Shown piece after piece: positions 44,503-54,398 of a stretch of DNA of 64,000 bases; positions within the stretch are counted from its first letter, which is position 1; every line of letters begins with the position of its first letter. The DNA is from Steroidobacter denitrificans (GTDB taxonomy: Bacteria > Pseudomonadota > Gammaproteobacteria > Steroidobacterales > Steroidobacteraceae), in the NCBI RefSeq assembly GCF_001579945.1, contig NZ_CP011971.1, positions 1,328,001 to 1,392,000 of the forward strand, given 5' to 3'. The position numbers and the translations under genes were made by a program. Under the pieces are notes generated by a model, which saw only the letters and a list, made by a program, of their open reading frames with translations, was not told the origin of the DNA and did not search any database.

Positions 44503-44800
44503 GGCCGGAGAGAGTGTCGCCGACGGGGCCGGATCGAGCGCTGCGGCGCGCTGTCCGGCCTTTGTCTGGTTCGACACCGCCGAAGGCGCAACCGCCCGGA
44601 AACGCTCAGGCAAAAGAACGGCATGTCGTTGGGGCGATTCGTCATGAATCGCCGCTCGAAGGGCTCTGGAGAGTAGTCGTGACGGTAACGCCAGGCGTTT
44701 CGTCGCGCTCACCGAAGGGGAGAGGCGAGGACCGGCCGGCATATGCCGTACGGTTCACGCCGGATCTCTCAGGTCGAAGGACAGAGGGCGGCGGATCGCG
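44503..44800 (+). promoter_or_regulatory. Tandem glycine riboswitch upstream of gcvT
   Basis: Two glycine aptamers lie head-to-tail. The first (about 44,503-44,626) has GGCCGGAGAGAG, CGCCGAAGGCGCAACCGC and the closing ACGCTCAGGCAAAAGAAC. The second (about 44,657-44,800) has CTCTGGAGAG, CACCGAAGGGGAGA and ATCTCTCAGGTCGAAGGACAGAGG. These are the conserved glycine-aptamer strings, in the usual order. Glycine binding should turn on the downstream glycine cleavage genes. The short space before the gcvT start (about 60 bases) suggests control of translation or early termination; no strong terminator stem is obvious. Confidence 0.92.
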
Positions 44801-44861
44801 CGGGCGGTCCGTGTGTCACCTTTGTCATGGGCGGTCCGCCGCCCGGCCGGAGCATTATGTG

Positions 44862-45944
44862 ATGGGATTGAAGACTCCCCTGTACGATATCCATGTCGCC
44901 GCTGGTGCCCGTCTTGTGGATTTCGGCGGCTGGGACATGCCGGTCCACTACGGTTCCCAGATCGAGGAGCATCATGCCGTCAGGCGCGATGCCGGCATGT
45001 TCGATGTATCCCATATGCTGACGGTGGATGTCGCCGGCAAGGGCGCGTGCGATTATTTGCGCAGGCTGCTGGCCAATGAGGTTTCCAGGCTGACGGAACC
45101 CGGCAGGGCATTGTACAGCTGCATGCTGAACGAAGCCGGCGGCGTGGTCGACGATCTGATCGTCTATTTCCTGGGCGACTCCAGGTATCGTGTGGTCGTC
45201 AATGCCGGCAACCGGGAGAAGGATCTTGCCTGGATGGCACAACATTCGCCGGGATTCGAAGTCGACATCCGGCCGCGCACGGATCTGGCGATGATTGCGA
45301 TACAGGGGCCGCAGGCCAGAAGCCGTGCTGCCGCTCTGATCGGGGATCATGCCGCCGCGGCGCTTGCCCTCAAGCCCTTCTCGGGCTGCGAACAGCCGCC
45401 CTATTTCATTTCCCGCACCGGCTACACCGGCGAGGACGGCTGGGAGATCATGCTGCCCGCCGCGCAGGCAGCCACATTATGGACGGCATTGCGCCAGGCC
45501 GCGATCCGGCCCTGCGGCCTCGGCGCGCGCGATACATTGCGTCTGGAGGCGGGCATGAACCTCTATGGCAACGATATGGATGAGCAGGTCTCGCCGCTGG
45601 AATCCGGGCTGGCGTGGACGGTGGCCTTCGACCCCGCCGATCGGGAATTCATCGGACGCGCAGCGCTCCAGGCGCAACGGGATGCCGGCGTGGCGCGCAA
45701 ACTCGTGGGCCTGGTGCTGCAGGAACGGGGCGTGCTGCGCAGCCATCAGAAAGTCTTGGTTCCAGGCGTCGGCGAGGGCGAGATCACCAGCGGGACATTC
45801 TCTCCCACCCTGGAGCGTTCCATCGGTCTGGCACGCGTGCCCGCTGCGACCGGTGCATCGGTCTCGGTGGAAATTCGCGGCAAGCAGCTGCCGGCGCAGG
45901 TCGTCAAGATTCCCTTCGTGCGCCACGGCAAGGCGCTGATCTGA
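44862..45944 (+). CDS. gcvT: Glycine cleavage system T protein (aminomethyltransferase)
   Basis: This 360-residue enzyme transfers the aminomethyl carbon to tetrahydrofolate and releases ammonia. The start at 44,862 ([28 protein letters not shown]) has a CGGAG site upstream; the longer in-frame extension would run through the riboswitch. Conserved parts are [22 protein letters not shown] and [14 protein letters not shown]. It is the first gene of the gcvT-gcvH-gcvPA-gcvPB cluster. A 311-base gap with a long hairpin follows before gcvH. Confidence 0.97.
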   Translation: MGLKTPLYDIHVAAGARLVDFGGWDMPVHYGSQIEEHHAVRRDAGMFDVSHMLTVDVAGKGACDYLRRLLANEVSRLTEPGRALYSCMLNEAGGVVDDLIVYFLGDSRYRVVVNAGNREKDLAWMAQHSPGFEVDIRPRTDLAMIAIQGPQARSRAAALIGDHAAAALALKPFSGCEQPPYFISRTGYTGEDGWEIMLPAAQAATLWTALRQAAIRPCGLGARDTLRLEAGMNLYGNDMDEQVSPLESGLAWTVAFDPADREFIGRAALQAQRDAGVARKLVGLVLQERGVLRSHQKVLVPGVGEGEITSGTFSPTLERSIGLARVPAATGASVSVEIRGKQLPAQVVKIPFVRHGKALI

Positions 45945-46074
45945 TCGCCCTGGCATGAACGACTTCAAGCCATGCCTTTCGGTCCCGCAAAATGCCTCTC
46001 GGGACGCCGGGGCAGCGTTCTTCAACATCTCCGCTCTCGAGGCTTCTCACGGCAAACAATCACAGGGGTCCGCA

Positions 46075-46144
46075 GGTCCCGCCCATGGTTTCCCCTGCCG
46101 TGCATCAAGAGAAATGCACGGCAGGGGAAACCATGGGCGGGGCC
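46075..46144. repeat. 31-bp near-perfect inverted repeat between gcvT and gcvH
   Basis: The arms 46,075-46,105 and 46,114-46,144 pair over 31 positions with one G-T wobble and an 8-base loop CAAGAGAA. It begins GGTCCCGCCCATGGTTTCCC and shares loop and core with the 54.2 kb copy. It lies within the glycine cleavage operon, about 110 bases before gcvH, and would form a very stable hairpin in the gcv mRNA. Confidence 0.93.
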
Positions 46145-46255
46145 TGAAGCTGCCAAGGCTCGTGAATCCTCCAGGTCGGTTTCTGAGCCGGTTTCTCCGG
46201 ATTGGTTTTCCGATCTTCCTGACATCCCAATAGTTTCAAACCAGCAGGTCAGTCC

Positions 46256-46651
46256 ATGTCCAACATTCCTTCCGATCTGAAATTCAACGAATCCCACGAG
46301 TGGGCCCGCCTCGAAAGCGACGGCAGCATCACGATCGGCATCTCCGATCATGCACAGAACGCCCTGGGCGATCTGGTATTCGTGGAAATCCCCGAGGCAG
46401 GGCGGACATTGAGCAAGGGCGAGGTCGCCGCCGTGGTCGAGTCGGTGAAGGCGGCCTCGGATGTGTACAGCCCGCTGTCGGGTGAAGTGATCGAAGCGAA
46501 CGAGTCGCTGGGCACATCGCCGGAACAGGTCAATACCGATCCCTACGGACAAGGCTGGCTGTTCAAGTTGAAGCCCTCCAACCTGGGTGAATTGTCCAGT
46601 CTGCTGGACGCGGCTGCGTACGCGAAGATCGTCGAGGCGGCGAGTCACTGA
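46256..46651 (+). CDS. gcvH: Glycine cleavage system H protein
   Basis: This 131-residue lipoyl carrier shuttles the aminomethyl group between P, T and L proteins. The lipoylated lysine is Lys65 in [19 protein letters not shown], and the hallmark YTVGITDHAQ-like strand [20 protein letters not shown] is present. Standard length. The start codon of gcvPA follows its stop within a few bases. Confidence 0.97.
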   Translation: MSNIPSDLKFNESHEWARLESDGSITIGISDHAQNALGDLVFVEIPEAGRTLSKGEVAAVVESVKAASDVYSPLSGEVIEANESLGTSPEQVNTDPYGQGWLFKLKPSNLGELSSLLDAAAYAKIVEAASH

Positions 46652-46652
46652 T

Positions 46653-48011
46653 ATGCCGTTCATCCCGCATACACCGTCCGATGTCAGCGAGATGTTGGCG
46701 GCGATCGGCGCGCCGGATATCGACGCGCTGTTCGACGAGATTCCCGCCGCTCTGCGTACCCCGCCCCCGGAAAACCTTCCGCAAGGTCTGACCGAGATGC
46801 AAATCACGCGTCTGATGCATGCGCGTGCGCAGCTCGATGGACAGCCGCTCAACTTCCTGGGTGCCGGAGCCTACGAACACCATATTCCTGCAGCGGTGTG
46901 GGCGATCGTTTCGCGCGGTGAATTCTACAGCGCCTACACGCCCTACCAGGCGGAGGCGAGCCAGGGCACCCTCCAGGTCCTGTATGAATTCCAGACCATG
47001 ATGGCGAATCTCACCGGGATGCAGGTATCCAATGCATCCTTGTACGATGGTGCATCGGCGCTTGCGGAAGCCTGCCTGATGGCGGTGCGCGCCCACCGCC
47101 AATCCCGCTCGGCGCGCATCCTGGTGCCGGCCACAGTGCATCCGGACTATCGCCATGTGGCACGGGCGATCACCACGGGACAGTCCTTGAAGTTCGATGT
47201 TCTGCCGTATGGGGAAGAGGCGGGCACGCTGGACTTATCGTCCCTGGAGCGCTACAGCGGCCAGGACATCACCGCGGTCGTTGTACAGCATCCGAATTTT
47301 TTCGGGCTGCTGGAGGATGTCGATGCGATCACCGATTGGGCCCATGCCCAGGGGGCGATGTTGATCGCCGTCGTCAATCCCGTGTCGCTCGCGATCTTCA
47401 AGCCGCCGGGGGAGTGGGGCGAAAAAGGCGCGGATATCGTCGTGGGTGAAGGTCAGCCGCTGGGCGCGCCCCTGGCTTCGGGCGGACCTTACTTCGGTTT
47501 CATGACGACCCGTATGGAATATGTGCGCCAGATGCCCGGGCGTCTCATCGGGCGCACGCTCGACCTGGACGGCAAGCCCGGCTTTTCGTTGACTTTGCAG
47601 GCGCGCGAACAGCATATCCGGCGCAGCAAGGCGACCTCGAACATTTGTACGAATCAGGGGCTGCTGGTGACAGCGGCGGCGATACATCTGTCGCTGCTGG
47701 GGGCCACGGGCCTGGAGAGTGTGGCGGCAGCCTGCCAGGCGAATACCTCGGCATTGGTCGAGGCGTTGACCGGTATCGATGGCGTCAGGCTTCGCTTCGC
47801 CGGCCCGCGCTTCCATGAAGCCGTTCTGCAACTCGATCGCCAGGTCGATGGTGTGCTGCAGGAACTGGCCCGGCGCAATATCGCCGGCGGCTTGGATTTA
47901 TCCAGGCATTTTCCCGGATTGGGCAACGCACTGCTGGTGTGCGCCACCGAAACACGCACGCCCGAGGATATCCGGACCTATGCGCACGTCCTCGCCGAGA
48001 TCCTGACATGA
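46653..48011 (+). CDS. gcvPA: Glycine dehydrogenase (decarboxylating) subunit 1
   Basis: This 452-residue N-terminal half of the two-subunit P protein starts [35 protein letters not shown]. Segments [39 protein letters not shown] and [15 protein letters not shown] are typical. With GcvPB it decarboxylates glycine. The start lies directly at the gcvH stop, and its own stop overlaps the gcvPB start (ATGA), ensuring balanced synthesis. In E. coli the two halves are one protein. Confidence 0.97.
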   Translation: MPFIPHTPSDVSEMLAAIGAPDIDALFDEIPAALRTPPPENLPQGLTEMQITRLMHARAQLDGQPLNFLGAGAYEHHIPAAVWAIVSRGEFYSAYTPYQAEASQGTLQVLYEFQTMMANLTGMQVSNASLYDGASALAEACLMAVRAHRQSRSARILVPATVHPDYRHVARAITTGQSLKFDVLPYGEEAGTLDLSSLERYSGQDITAVVVQHPNFFGLLEDVDAITDWAHAQGAMLIAVVNPVSLAIFKPPGEWGEKGADIVVGEGQPLGAPLASGGPYFGFMTTRMEYVRQMPGRLIGRTLDLDGKPGFSLTLQAREQHIRRSKATSNICTNQGLLVTAAAIHLSLLGATGLESVAAACQANTSALVEALTGIDGVRLRFAGPRFHEAVLQLDRQVDGVLQELARRNIAGGLDLSRHFPGLGNALLVCATETRTPEDIRTYAHVLAEILT

Positions 48012-49501
48012 GCGCCATGCATGAACCGCTGATTTTCACCTACTCCCGCCCGGGCCGCGGCGCGCCTGCGCAGTATCCACCCCCCGTACCCCCCGAGGTG
48101 CCGGAGAAGTTTCGGCGCCGGCGGCGCGTGGTGCTGCCGGAAGTCTCGGAACTGCAGGCCGTGCGGCATTTCACCCGGCTGTCGCAGTTGAACTTCTCGA
48201 TCGACACCCACTTCTATCCGCTGGGTTCGTGCACCATGAAGTACAACCCGCGCGCCTGCAACGAACTGGCGATGCTACCGCAAATGCTGGGCCGCCATCC
48301 GCTGGCACCTGAGTCGCTCAGCCAGGGTTTTCTCGCCTGCATGCATGAACTGCAGGAAATGCTCAAGGAAGTGACCGGCATGCAGGGCGTGTCGCTTACG
48401 CCCATGGCGGGCGCGCAGGGCGAGTTTGCCGGGGTGGCGATGATCCGGGCCTACCATCAGGCGCGCGGCGATACGGCACGCGAGGAGATCATCGTGCCCG
48501 ATGCGGCGCATGGAACGAATCCGGCGACCGCGACCATGTGCGGTTGCAAGGTGATCGAGGTACGCACCCTTGAGAACGGCGATATCGATATCGAGGCGCT
48601 GAAACAGGTGGTGGGACCGAAGACGGCGGGCATCATGCTGACGAATCCCTCAACCGTGGGCGTGTTCGAACGCCGCATCCAGGAGGTCGCGAGCCTGGTA
48701 CATGGAGCAGGCGGTCTGCTGTATTACGACGGCGCCAATCTGAATGCCATCCTCGGCAAGGTGCGCCCGGGCGACATGGGTTTCGACGTGATTCACATGA
48801 ATCTGCACAAGACTTTTTCGACGCCGCACGGCGGCGGCGGACCGGGCTCGGGGGCGGTGGGCGTCGGACGGCGCCTGTTGCCGTTCATGCCGGTTCCATT
48901 CGTGGAACGCGAGGAAGTATCCGCCGGGCATGCGCAACTGCGCTATCGGTATCGGTGGATGGATGAGCGCGACCTACCTCAGACGATCGGCAGGCTGTCC
49001 GCCTTCATGGGCAATGCCGGCGTGCTGCTGCGGGCCTATGTATACATGCGCATGCTGGGCCGTGCGGGTCTGGAGCGGGTGGCCGAGTATGCGACGCTCA
49101 ACGCCAACTATTTGCTGGCGCGCCTGCAGCAGGCAGGCTTCGAGCCGGCCTATCCGCAACGCCGCGCCAGCCATGAATTCATCATCACCATGAAGCGCCA
49201 GGCGAGGGAACTGGGCGTGAATGCCATGGACTTCGCCAAGCGGCTGCTGGATTACGGCTTCCATGCGCCGACGACCTATTTTCCATTGCTGGTGCCGGAG
49301 TGCCTCCTGATCGAACCGACGGAGACGGAGTCGAAACAGGAACTGGATGCCTTCGTGGATGCCTTGATCGCGATTCAGCGGGAAGCGCAGCAGGATGCCG
49401 CGAAGGTGAAGGGCGCGCCGTATACTTTGCCGGTGCGGCGTCTGGATGACGTCCGCGCCGCAAAGCAGTTGGATCTGGCGTATCGGGAGGATCCCGGCTG
49501 A
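48008..49501 (+). CDS. gcvPB: Glycine dehydrogenase (decarboxylating) subunit 2
   Basis: This 497-residue C-terminal half of the split P protein carries the PLP lysine Lys268 in [31 protein letters not shown] and [13 protein letters not shown] are conserved. It starts at 48,008 in a 4-base overlap with gcvPA. The end EADLDRRFVDALI-like tail ([19 protein letters not shown]) is normal. gcvL (lipoamide dehydrogenase) is not in this cluster, as usual. Confidence 0.97.
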   Translation: MSAMHEPLIFTYSRPGRGAPAQYPPPVPPEVPEKFRRRRRVVLPEVSELQAVRHFTRLSQLNFSIDTHFYPLGSCTMKYNPRACNELAMLPQMLGRHPLAPESLSQGFLACMHELQEMLKEVTGMQGVSLTPMAGAQGEFAGVAMIRAYHQARGDTAREEIIVPDAAHGTNPATATMCGCKVIEVRTLENGDIDIEALKQVVGPKTAGIMLTNPSTVGVFERRIQEVASLVHGAGGLLYYDGANLNAILGKVRPGDMGFDVIHMNLHKTFSTPHGGGGPGSGAVGVGRRLLPFMPVPFVEREEVSAGHAQLRYRYRWMDERDLPQTIGRLSAFMGNAGVLLRAYVYMRMLGRAGLERVAEYATLNANYLLARLQQAGFEPAYPQRRASHEFIITMKRQARELGVNAMDFAKRLLDYGFHAPTTYFPLLVPECLLIEPTETESKQELDAFVDALIAIQREAQQDAAKVKGAPYTLPVRRLDDVRAAKQLDLAYREDPG

Positions 49502-49560
49502 GATCGTTCATGATCGCGTCCTTGGAGGGCGATCCCGGACGGTCGACTCAAGAGGTAAAG

Positions 49561-49926
49561 ATGCAGGATCGTCCCAAGCGCTCGGGCATGTATCGCCTAC
49601 GGCTCGCGTTCATCAATTCCTGGCAGGGGTTCAAGGGCGCCTTTCGCTTCGAGGCGGCGTTCCGGCAGGAGGTGGCGCTTGCACTGGTGCTGATTCCTCT
49701 GGGCGCCTGGCTGGGTTCGACGCCGGTCGAAAAAGCCTTGCTGATCGCCGCGGTGTTGCTGGTGCTGATCGTGGAACTGCTCAACACGGGCATCGAGACG
49801 GTGGTGGACCGCATCGGCCTGGAGCGCCATGAACTTTCGGGACTGGCGAAGGACGTGGGTTCCATGGCGGTACTGCTATCTTTCGCCGTACTGATGGTGA
49901 TCTGGGGCTTTTTGTTGCTGGGCTGA
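49561..49926 (+). CDS. dgkA: Diacylglycerol kinase
   Basis: This 121-residue trimeric integral-membrane kinase recycles diacylglycerol to phosphatidic acid. Start at 49,561 (MQDRPKRSGMYRLRLAFINSWQG) has a GAGGT site. The family motif EAAFRQEVALA in the N-terminal region, three transmembrane helices and the catalytic ELLNTGIETVVDRIGLERHELSGLAKDVGSMAV segment are all present. Confidence 0.95.
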   Translation: MQDRPKRSGMYRLRLAFINSWQGFKGAFRFEAAFRQEVALALVLIPLGAWLGSTPVEKALLIAAVLLVLIVELLNTGIETVVDRIGLERHELSGLAKDVGSMAVLLSFAVLMVIWGFLLLG

Positions 49927-50003
49927 CATGCCGTACAAGGGTGGCGGAGGAACCGTTGTGCATTTTCCGGCTCCTATCGTTGGATCGTTTGCAGCTTCCT
50001 TGC

Positions 50004-52961
50004 ATGTATAGAACCCTCATCGTCTTCGCTCACGCCGTCATCGTGGCCGCCACGCTGGCGGCAGTGCCGTCCCGCGCCGCCGCGCCCGACATTTCGGCGC
50101 CGCCGCAGGATGCCGTGCCAGCCGCGCCGGTGCCGGTACCCGAGGATTCACGCTGGACGCGTACCCTGGAGCGGGTCGCCACGGGCGTCGTGACCATACA
50201 GGTCGATCTGGCGCGTGCCTTCGACACCGAATGGAACATTTCCAGCCAGGCGACGGGATTCGTCGTGGATGCCCGCCGCGGGTTGATTCTCACCAATCGC
50301 CATGTCGTCACGCCCGGTCCGGTAACGGCGCAGGCGGTGTTCCTGAACCGCGAGGAAGTGACGCTTTATCCGGTCTATCGCGATCCGATCCATGATTTCG
50401 GCTTCTATCGCTATGATCCTGCCAAGCTGCGGTTCATCAAACCGGCGGAGCTGAAACTGTATCCGCAAGGTGCGCAGGTCGGCCGGGAAATCCGCGTCAT
50501 CGGCAACGATGCCGGTGAGCAGCTGTCGATACTTGCCGGTACCCTGGCCCGGCTCGACCGGCAGGCGCCGAACTATGGAGTGGGCAAGTACAACGACTTC
50601 AACACGTTCTACTACCAGGCCGCCTCCAGCACCTCCGGCGGTTCCTCCGGATCGCCGGTCATCGACATCGAAGGCCGGGTGCTGGCGCTCAATGCCGGCG
50701 GCAGCAGCGCGGCGGCTTCCAGCTTCTATCTACCGCTGGATCGTGTACAGCGCGCGCTGCAGCTGATTCAGGAAGGTAAGCCCGTCGCCCGCGGGACTTT
50801 GCAGACGATATTCCGGTACACCCCTTTCGACGAGGTGCGTCGCCTGGGGCTGCAAACGGCCACGGAAAGCGCGATGCGCCGCAGCTTTCCGGACAAGACA
50901 GGCATGCTGGTGGTCGCGGAAGTGCAACCTGGAGCGGCAGCCGAGCAGATGCTGGAGCCGGGCGACGTCCTGATTCGTGTCAACAGCAGGCTGAGCGCCG
51001 ACTTCGATGCCTTGGCCAGGGCGCTGGACGGCGCGATCGGACAGCGCATCAGACTGTCGATCGAACGCGGCGGACAGGCCTTCGAGCGTGATATCGTCGT
51101 TCAGGATCTGCATGCAATCACGCCCGATCGCTTTCTGGAATTCGGCGATGCCGTCGTGCACGACCTGTCCTGGCAGCAGGCGCGGCACATCAACAAGCCG
51201 ATCCGCGGCATTTATGTTGCCAATCCCGGCTATGTGCTGGCGGCGGCGGGAATCACCCGCGGGGCCATCCTGACCTCCATCAATGGACGGGACATCGGCG
51301 GTCTCGATGAACTCGAACCGCTATTGCAGAGACTCCAGGACGGCGAGCGTGCCGCGGTGCGCTTTTTCACCCTGGAGGAGCCCAATACCACCCAGGTGCG
51401 CGTGATCCGCATGGATCGGCGCTGGTTTCCCGCGCGTTCCTGCCGGCGTGACGACGCGCGCGGCACCTGGCCCTGCGTGAGTTGGGCGCCGGATGGGCAG
51501 GCGCAGCTGCCGCAGACCGCCACGACGAGTTTCGCGAAAACAGCCGATGCGATCGTGGATCGCGTCGCACCCTCGCTGGTGCTGGTGAATTTCGACATGC
51601 CATATTCGGTATCGGGCATCAGCGAGCGGAATTACCATGGTACGGGCCTGATCGTCGATGCGCAGCGCGGCCTGGTCGTGATCGACCGCAACACGGTGCC
51701 TATCCCGCTGGGAGATGTGCGCGTGACCTTCGCGGGATCGATCGAAATTCCCGGACGTGTGAAGTACATACATCCGCTGCACAACCTGGCCGTGATTTCC
51801 TACGATCCCCGCCTGATCGGCGCTACCCCGGTGCGCGCGGCGCGCCTGCGCCCCGAGGAATTGAGCCCGGGCGAACCGGTCTGGGTGGTGGGCATGCGTC
51901 AGGACGGAAAGGTGCTGTCACGCTCGACCCAGGTCGCGTCGATCGATCCCGTGTTGTATCCGTTGACCAGGACGCTGCGATTTCGCGAAACCAACCTGGA
52001 GACCGTCAGCCTGGTCAATGCACCCGGCGATTATGACGGCGTATTGGTGAACAAGAACGGCGAGGTGCTCGCGGGTTGGGCGAGTTTCGCCTACGAAGCC
52101 GGCCGCGACCTTCGGCAGGAGAATCGCGGTATTCCGGCGGAGCTGCTGGCGCAGACCTTGTCGCTGGCGCGCGAAGGCAGCCCGTTGTACTCGCTGGAGG
52201 CTGAACTGCGGCCCGTGCCGCTGGCCAGTGCCCGCAAGCTTGGCTTGTCGGATCGGTGGGTGCGGCGTCTGGAACGGCACAGTCCCGGGCGGCGGCAGGT
52301 GCTGAGCATCGAACGACTGGTCGGCGGTTCGCCCGCCAGCGGTCTGCTGTTGCCGGGCGATCTGATCCTGGAGGTCGAAGGTGCGCTGGTCAACCGCTTC
52401 AGCGAGCTCGAGCAGGTCGTCCAGGAACGTGGCCGGAACCCGGCGGTGCATGTTGCCGGCCATCCGGATCCGCTGGAAACGCCGCCGGATAAGACTCAGG
52501 TTGAGGATGGGCGGGCGCCGATCGTGCGTGTGACCGTGCTGCGCAACGGAGCGCAGCAGACGTTCCAGGTCCCTACGGTCGCCCTGGCGGGAGGCGATCT
52601 GGACCGCATCCTGGTATGGGCGGGGGCCGTTTTGCAGAAGCCCCACCGTGCGCTGGCTGCGCAGCGCGGCATCGCCCCCGAAGGGGTATTCGTTTCGTAC
52701 TTTTCCTTCGGTTCGCCTGCGGCGCGCTACAAGCTGTGGGCCGGCCGCCGTATCGTGGAAGTCGATGGGCAGTTCGTGGCCGACCTGGACGCATTCATCG
52801 CCGCGTTGCAAGGCAAGGACGATCGGGCGTCGCTGCGGCTCAAGACCGTCGCCTGGAACGGTGCCGTCGATGTCATCACACTGCAGCTGGACAAGCGTTA
52901 CTGGCCTACTTACGAGTTGCAGGCAACCCCGCAGGGTTGGATGCGCGTGCCGTTGGATTGA
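50004..52961 (+). CDS. Double-HtrA/PDZ serine protease resembling yeast Nma111
   Basis: This 985-residue protein starts with a signal peptide (MYRTLIVFAHAVIVAATLAA...SRAAA), so it acts in the periplasm. A first trypsin-like domain has the full triad His100 (LTNRHVV), Asp131 (PIHDFGF) and Ser215 (GGSSGSP), then PDZ domains. The stretch ITPDRFLEFGDAVVHDLSWQ and RVIRMDRRWFP recalls the fungal Nma111/Ynm3 proteins (about 997 residues). A second protease-like domain (from about residue 515) has lost all three catalytic residues: Asn at the His position (VIDRNTV), Asn at the Asp position (PLHNLAV) and Asp at the Ser position (PGDYDGV). Two further PDZ-like regions follow. Function is unknown in bacteria; a periplasmic quality-control role is an inference. 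Confidence 0.88.
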   Translation: MYRTLIVFAHAVIVAATLAAVPSRAAAPDISAPPQDAVPAAPVPVPEDSRWTRTLERVATGVVTIQVDLARAFDTEWNISSQATGFVVDARRGLILTNRHVVTPGPVTAQAVFLNREEVTLYPVYRDPIHDFGFYRYDPAKLRFIKPAELKLYPQGAQVGREIRVIGNDAGEQLSILAGTLARLDRQAPNYGVGKYNDFNTFYYQAASSTSGGSSGSPVIDIEGRVLALNAGGSSAAASSFYLPLDRVQRALQLIQEGKPVARGTLQTIFRYTPFDEVRRLGLQTATESAMRRSFPDKTGMLVVAEVQPGAAAEQMLEPGDVLIRVNSRLSADFDALARALDGAIGQRIRLSIERGGQAFERDIVVQDLHAITPDRFLEFGDAVVHDLSWQQARHINKPIRGIYVANPGYVLAAAGITRGAILTSINGRDIGGLDELEPLLQRLQDGERAAVRFFTLEEPNTTQVRVIRMDRRWFPARSCRRDDARGTWPCVSWAPDGQAQLPQTATTSFAKTADAIVDRVAPSLVLVNFDMPYSVSGISERNYHGTGLIVDAQRGLVVIDRNTVPIPLGDVRVTFAGSIEIPGRVKYIHPLHNLAVISYDPRLIGATPVRAARLRPEELSPGEPVWVVGMRQDGKVLSRSTQVASIDPVLYPLTRTLRFRETNLETVSLVNAPGDYDGVLVNKNGEVLAGWASFAYEAGRDLRQENRGIPAELLAQTLSLAREGSPLYSLEAELRPVPLASARKLGLSDRWVRRLERHSPGRRQVLSIERLVGGSPASGLLLPGDLILEVEGALVNRFSELEQVVQERGRNPAVHVAGHPDPLETPPDKTQVEDGRAPIVRVTVLRNGAQQTFQVPTVALAGGDLDRILVWAGAVLQKPHRALAAQRGIAPEGVFVSYFSFGSPAARYKLWAGRRIVEVDGQFVADLDAFIAALQGKDDRASLRLKTVAWNGAVDVITLQLDKRYWPTYELQATPQGWMRVPLD

Positions 52962-53115
52962 GACGGCCGCGCGGCCCGTTTACAGGGGGCCATCGTCTTT
53001 TGGTGGCGGCGGATGGCGGATATCCGCCGTCGCACCGACGAATTTCATGGAATTGTGATCGTACCGAGGGTGTTACAGCGATTCGCCCGGGCCGGCTTGT
53101 TATGATGCATGTCCT

Positions 53116-54159
53116 ATGGCCATCGCACGAGTATCGCAAAAGGATATCCAGCATGCCGTCGAAGTCTTGCGCGCCGGTGAGCTTGTGGCGTTTCCGACGG
53201 AAACCGTCTATGGATTAGGCGCCAATGCGAATAATCCGGAAGCGGTGCGCAAGATTTTCCGCGTCAAAGGACGGCCTGCCACGCATCCGGTCATCGTCCA
53301 TGTGGATCATCCGCGCTATCTGCAGCGTTGGGTGCGCGACATGTCGCCGGAAGCCAAGAAGCTGGCGGATGCGTTCTGGCCGGGGCCGCTGACATTGGTG
53401 GCGAAGCGCGCACCGGCAGTCAGTGACGTCATCACCGGCGGGCAGGATACGGTTGCGATCCGTGTACCGAATCATCCGGTAGCGCAGCAGCTGCTCAACG
53501 CCTTCGGCGGGGGGATCGCCGCGCCGTCTGCGAATCGCTACGGTCACGTGAGCCCGACCCGCGCCGAACATGTGCGTGAGGAATTCGGCGACGACATCGG
53601 GGTTGTGCTGGATGGCGGGGATTGCAAGGTAGGGCTGGAATCCACGATCGTCACCTGTGTGGGCGATGTGCCGCGCGTATTGCGGCCAGGCAGCATCAGC
53701 ATATCGCAGCTGCGCGAGATCGTGCCGACGGTCGAGATGGGACCGGGGGCCGGCGTACCGCGCGTTCCAGGCTCGACTCTGCGGCACTACTCGCCACAGA
53801 CTCCCGTCAATGTCGTACCCAGCCGCCGGCTCGAACAGGTCATGAACGAGTTCACCAGTCGCCATGAGAAAGTGGCCGTGCTGGCGCTGCGCCCCCCCGC
53901 CACGGCCAATCGCTATATGACCTGGATCAATGCCGGCATGCGTAGCGATTTGTATGCGCGATCGCTCTATGCCCATCTGCGCACCTTGGACAAGGCCGGC
54001 GCGAAAATCATTCTGGTCGAGGAAGTACCGGAAGGTGAGAAATGGGATGCCGTGCGCGACCGGCTGAGGCGTGCCGCGACGGCCGAGAACATCGTGACCT
54101 ACGATCAGGATATCGCGGCGTGGGTGGCTGATTTCGGCGAGGATGGCGCACCCACCTGA
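53116..54159 (+). CDS. L-threonylcarbamoyladenylate synthase, Sua5 type
   Basis: This 347-residue enzyme makes threonylcarbamoyl-AMP for t6A modification of tRNA position 37. The N-terminal YrdC domain (residues about 10-200) has FPTETVYGLGANA, KGRPATHPVIVHV and the KLADAFWPGPLTLV core. A C-terminal Sua5 domain (about 235-345) is present, unlike the short TsaC of E. coli (190 residues). It is transcribed alone after the large protease. Confidence 0.95.
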   Translation: MAIARVSQKDIQHAVEVLRAGELVAFPTETVYGLGANANNPEAVRKIFRVKGRPATHPVIVHVDHPRYLQRWVRDMSPEAKKLADAFWPGPLTLVAKRAPAVSDVITGGQDTVAIRVPNHPVAQQLLNAFGGGIAAPSANRYGHVSPTRAEHVREEFGDDIGVVLDGGDCKVGLESTIVTCVGDVPRVLRPGSISISQLREIVPTVEMGPGAGVPRVPGSTLRHYSPQTPVNVVPSRRLEQVMNEFTSRHEKVAVLALRPPATANRYMTWINAGMRSDLYARSLYAHLRTLDKAGAKIILVEEVPEGEKWDAVRDRLRRAATAENIVTYDQDIAAWVADFGEDGAPT

Positions 54160-54237
54160 CCCCGCGCAACCCGACGCCGGCATCGGCAGAGACTGGGATC
54201 AAGACAAGCTTTATCGTGTTTCCAAAGGATCGTGGAG

Positions 54238-54314
54238 GCGCTCCCGCCCATGGCTTCCATCAACCGTGCATCAAGAGAAATGCACGGTTGATGGAAGCCA
54301 TGGGCGGGGAGCGC
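54238..54314. repeat. 34/35-base near-perfect inverted repeat after the Sua5 gene
   Basis: The arms 54,238-54,271 and 54,280-54,314 pair over 34 bp with one extra C-G in the 3' arm; the loop is CAAGAGAA. It begins GCGCTCCCGCCCATGGCTTC. Loop and core match the 46.1 kb copy exactly while the outer and middle arm bases differ, yet remain paired. Confidence 0.93.
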
Positions 54315-54367
54315 AACCCTGCGATGGCTTGACCAGGCGGCGGCGGGGAGGGCTCGGAGCGACTTTG

Positions 54368-54398
54368 AACCAGCCACCGGCCGATGGCTGGTTTTTTT
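54368..54398 (+). terminator. Rho-independent terminator
   Basis: AACCAGCCA pairs with TGGCTGGTT around an 8-base loop and continues in a run of T. It lies 50 bases after the long inverted repeat and probably ends the Sua5 message. The remaining gap to 54,616 holds no supported gene and should carry the decarboxylase promoter. Confidence 0.88.

Noticed and set aside
44190-44861. In-frame extension upstream of the gcvT ATG
   Set aside because: It would run through the glycine riboswitch and has no protein-like pattern; the family start is at 44,862.
35104-54314. Classifying the long inverted repeats as REP/BIME elements or simple terminators
   Set aside because: They lack GTAG-type tetranucleotide boxes and clear U-runs, and the stems are far longer than REP or intrinsic terminators.
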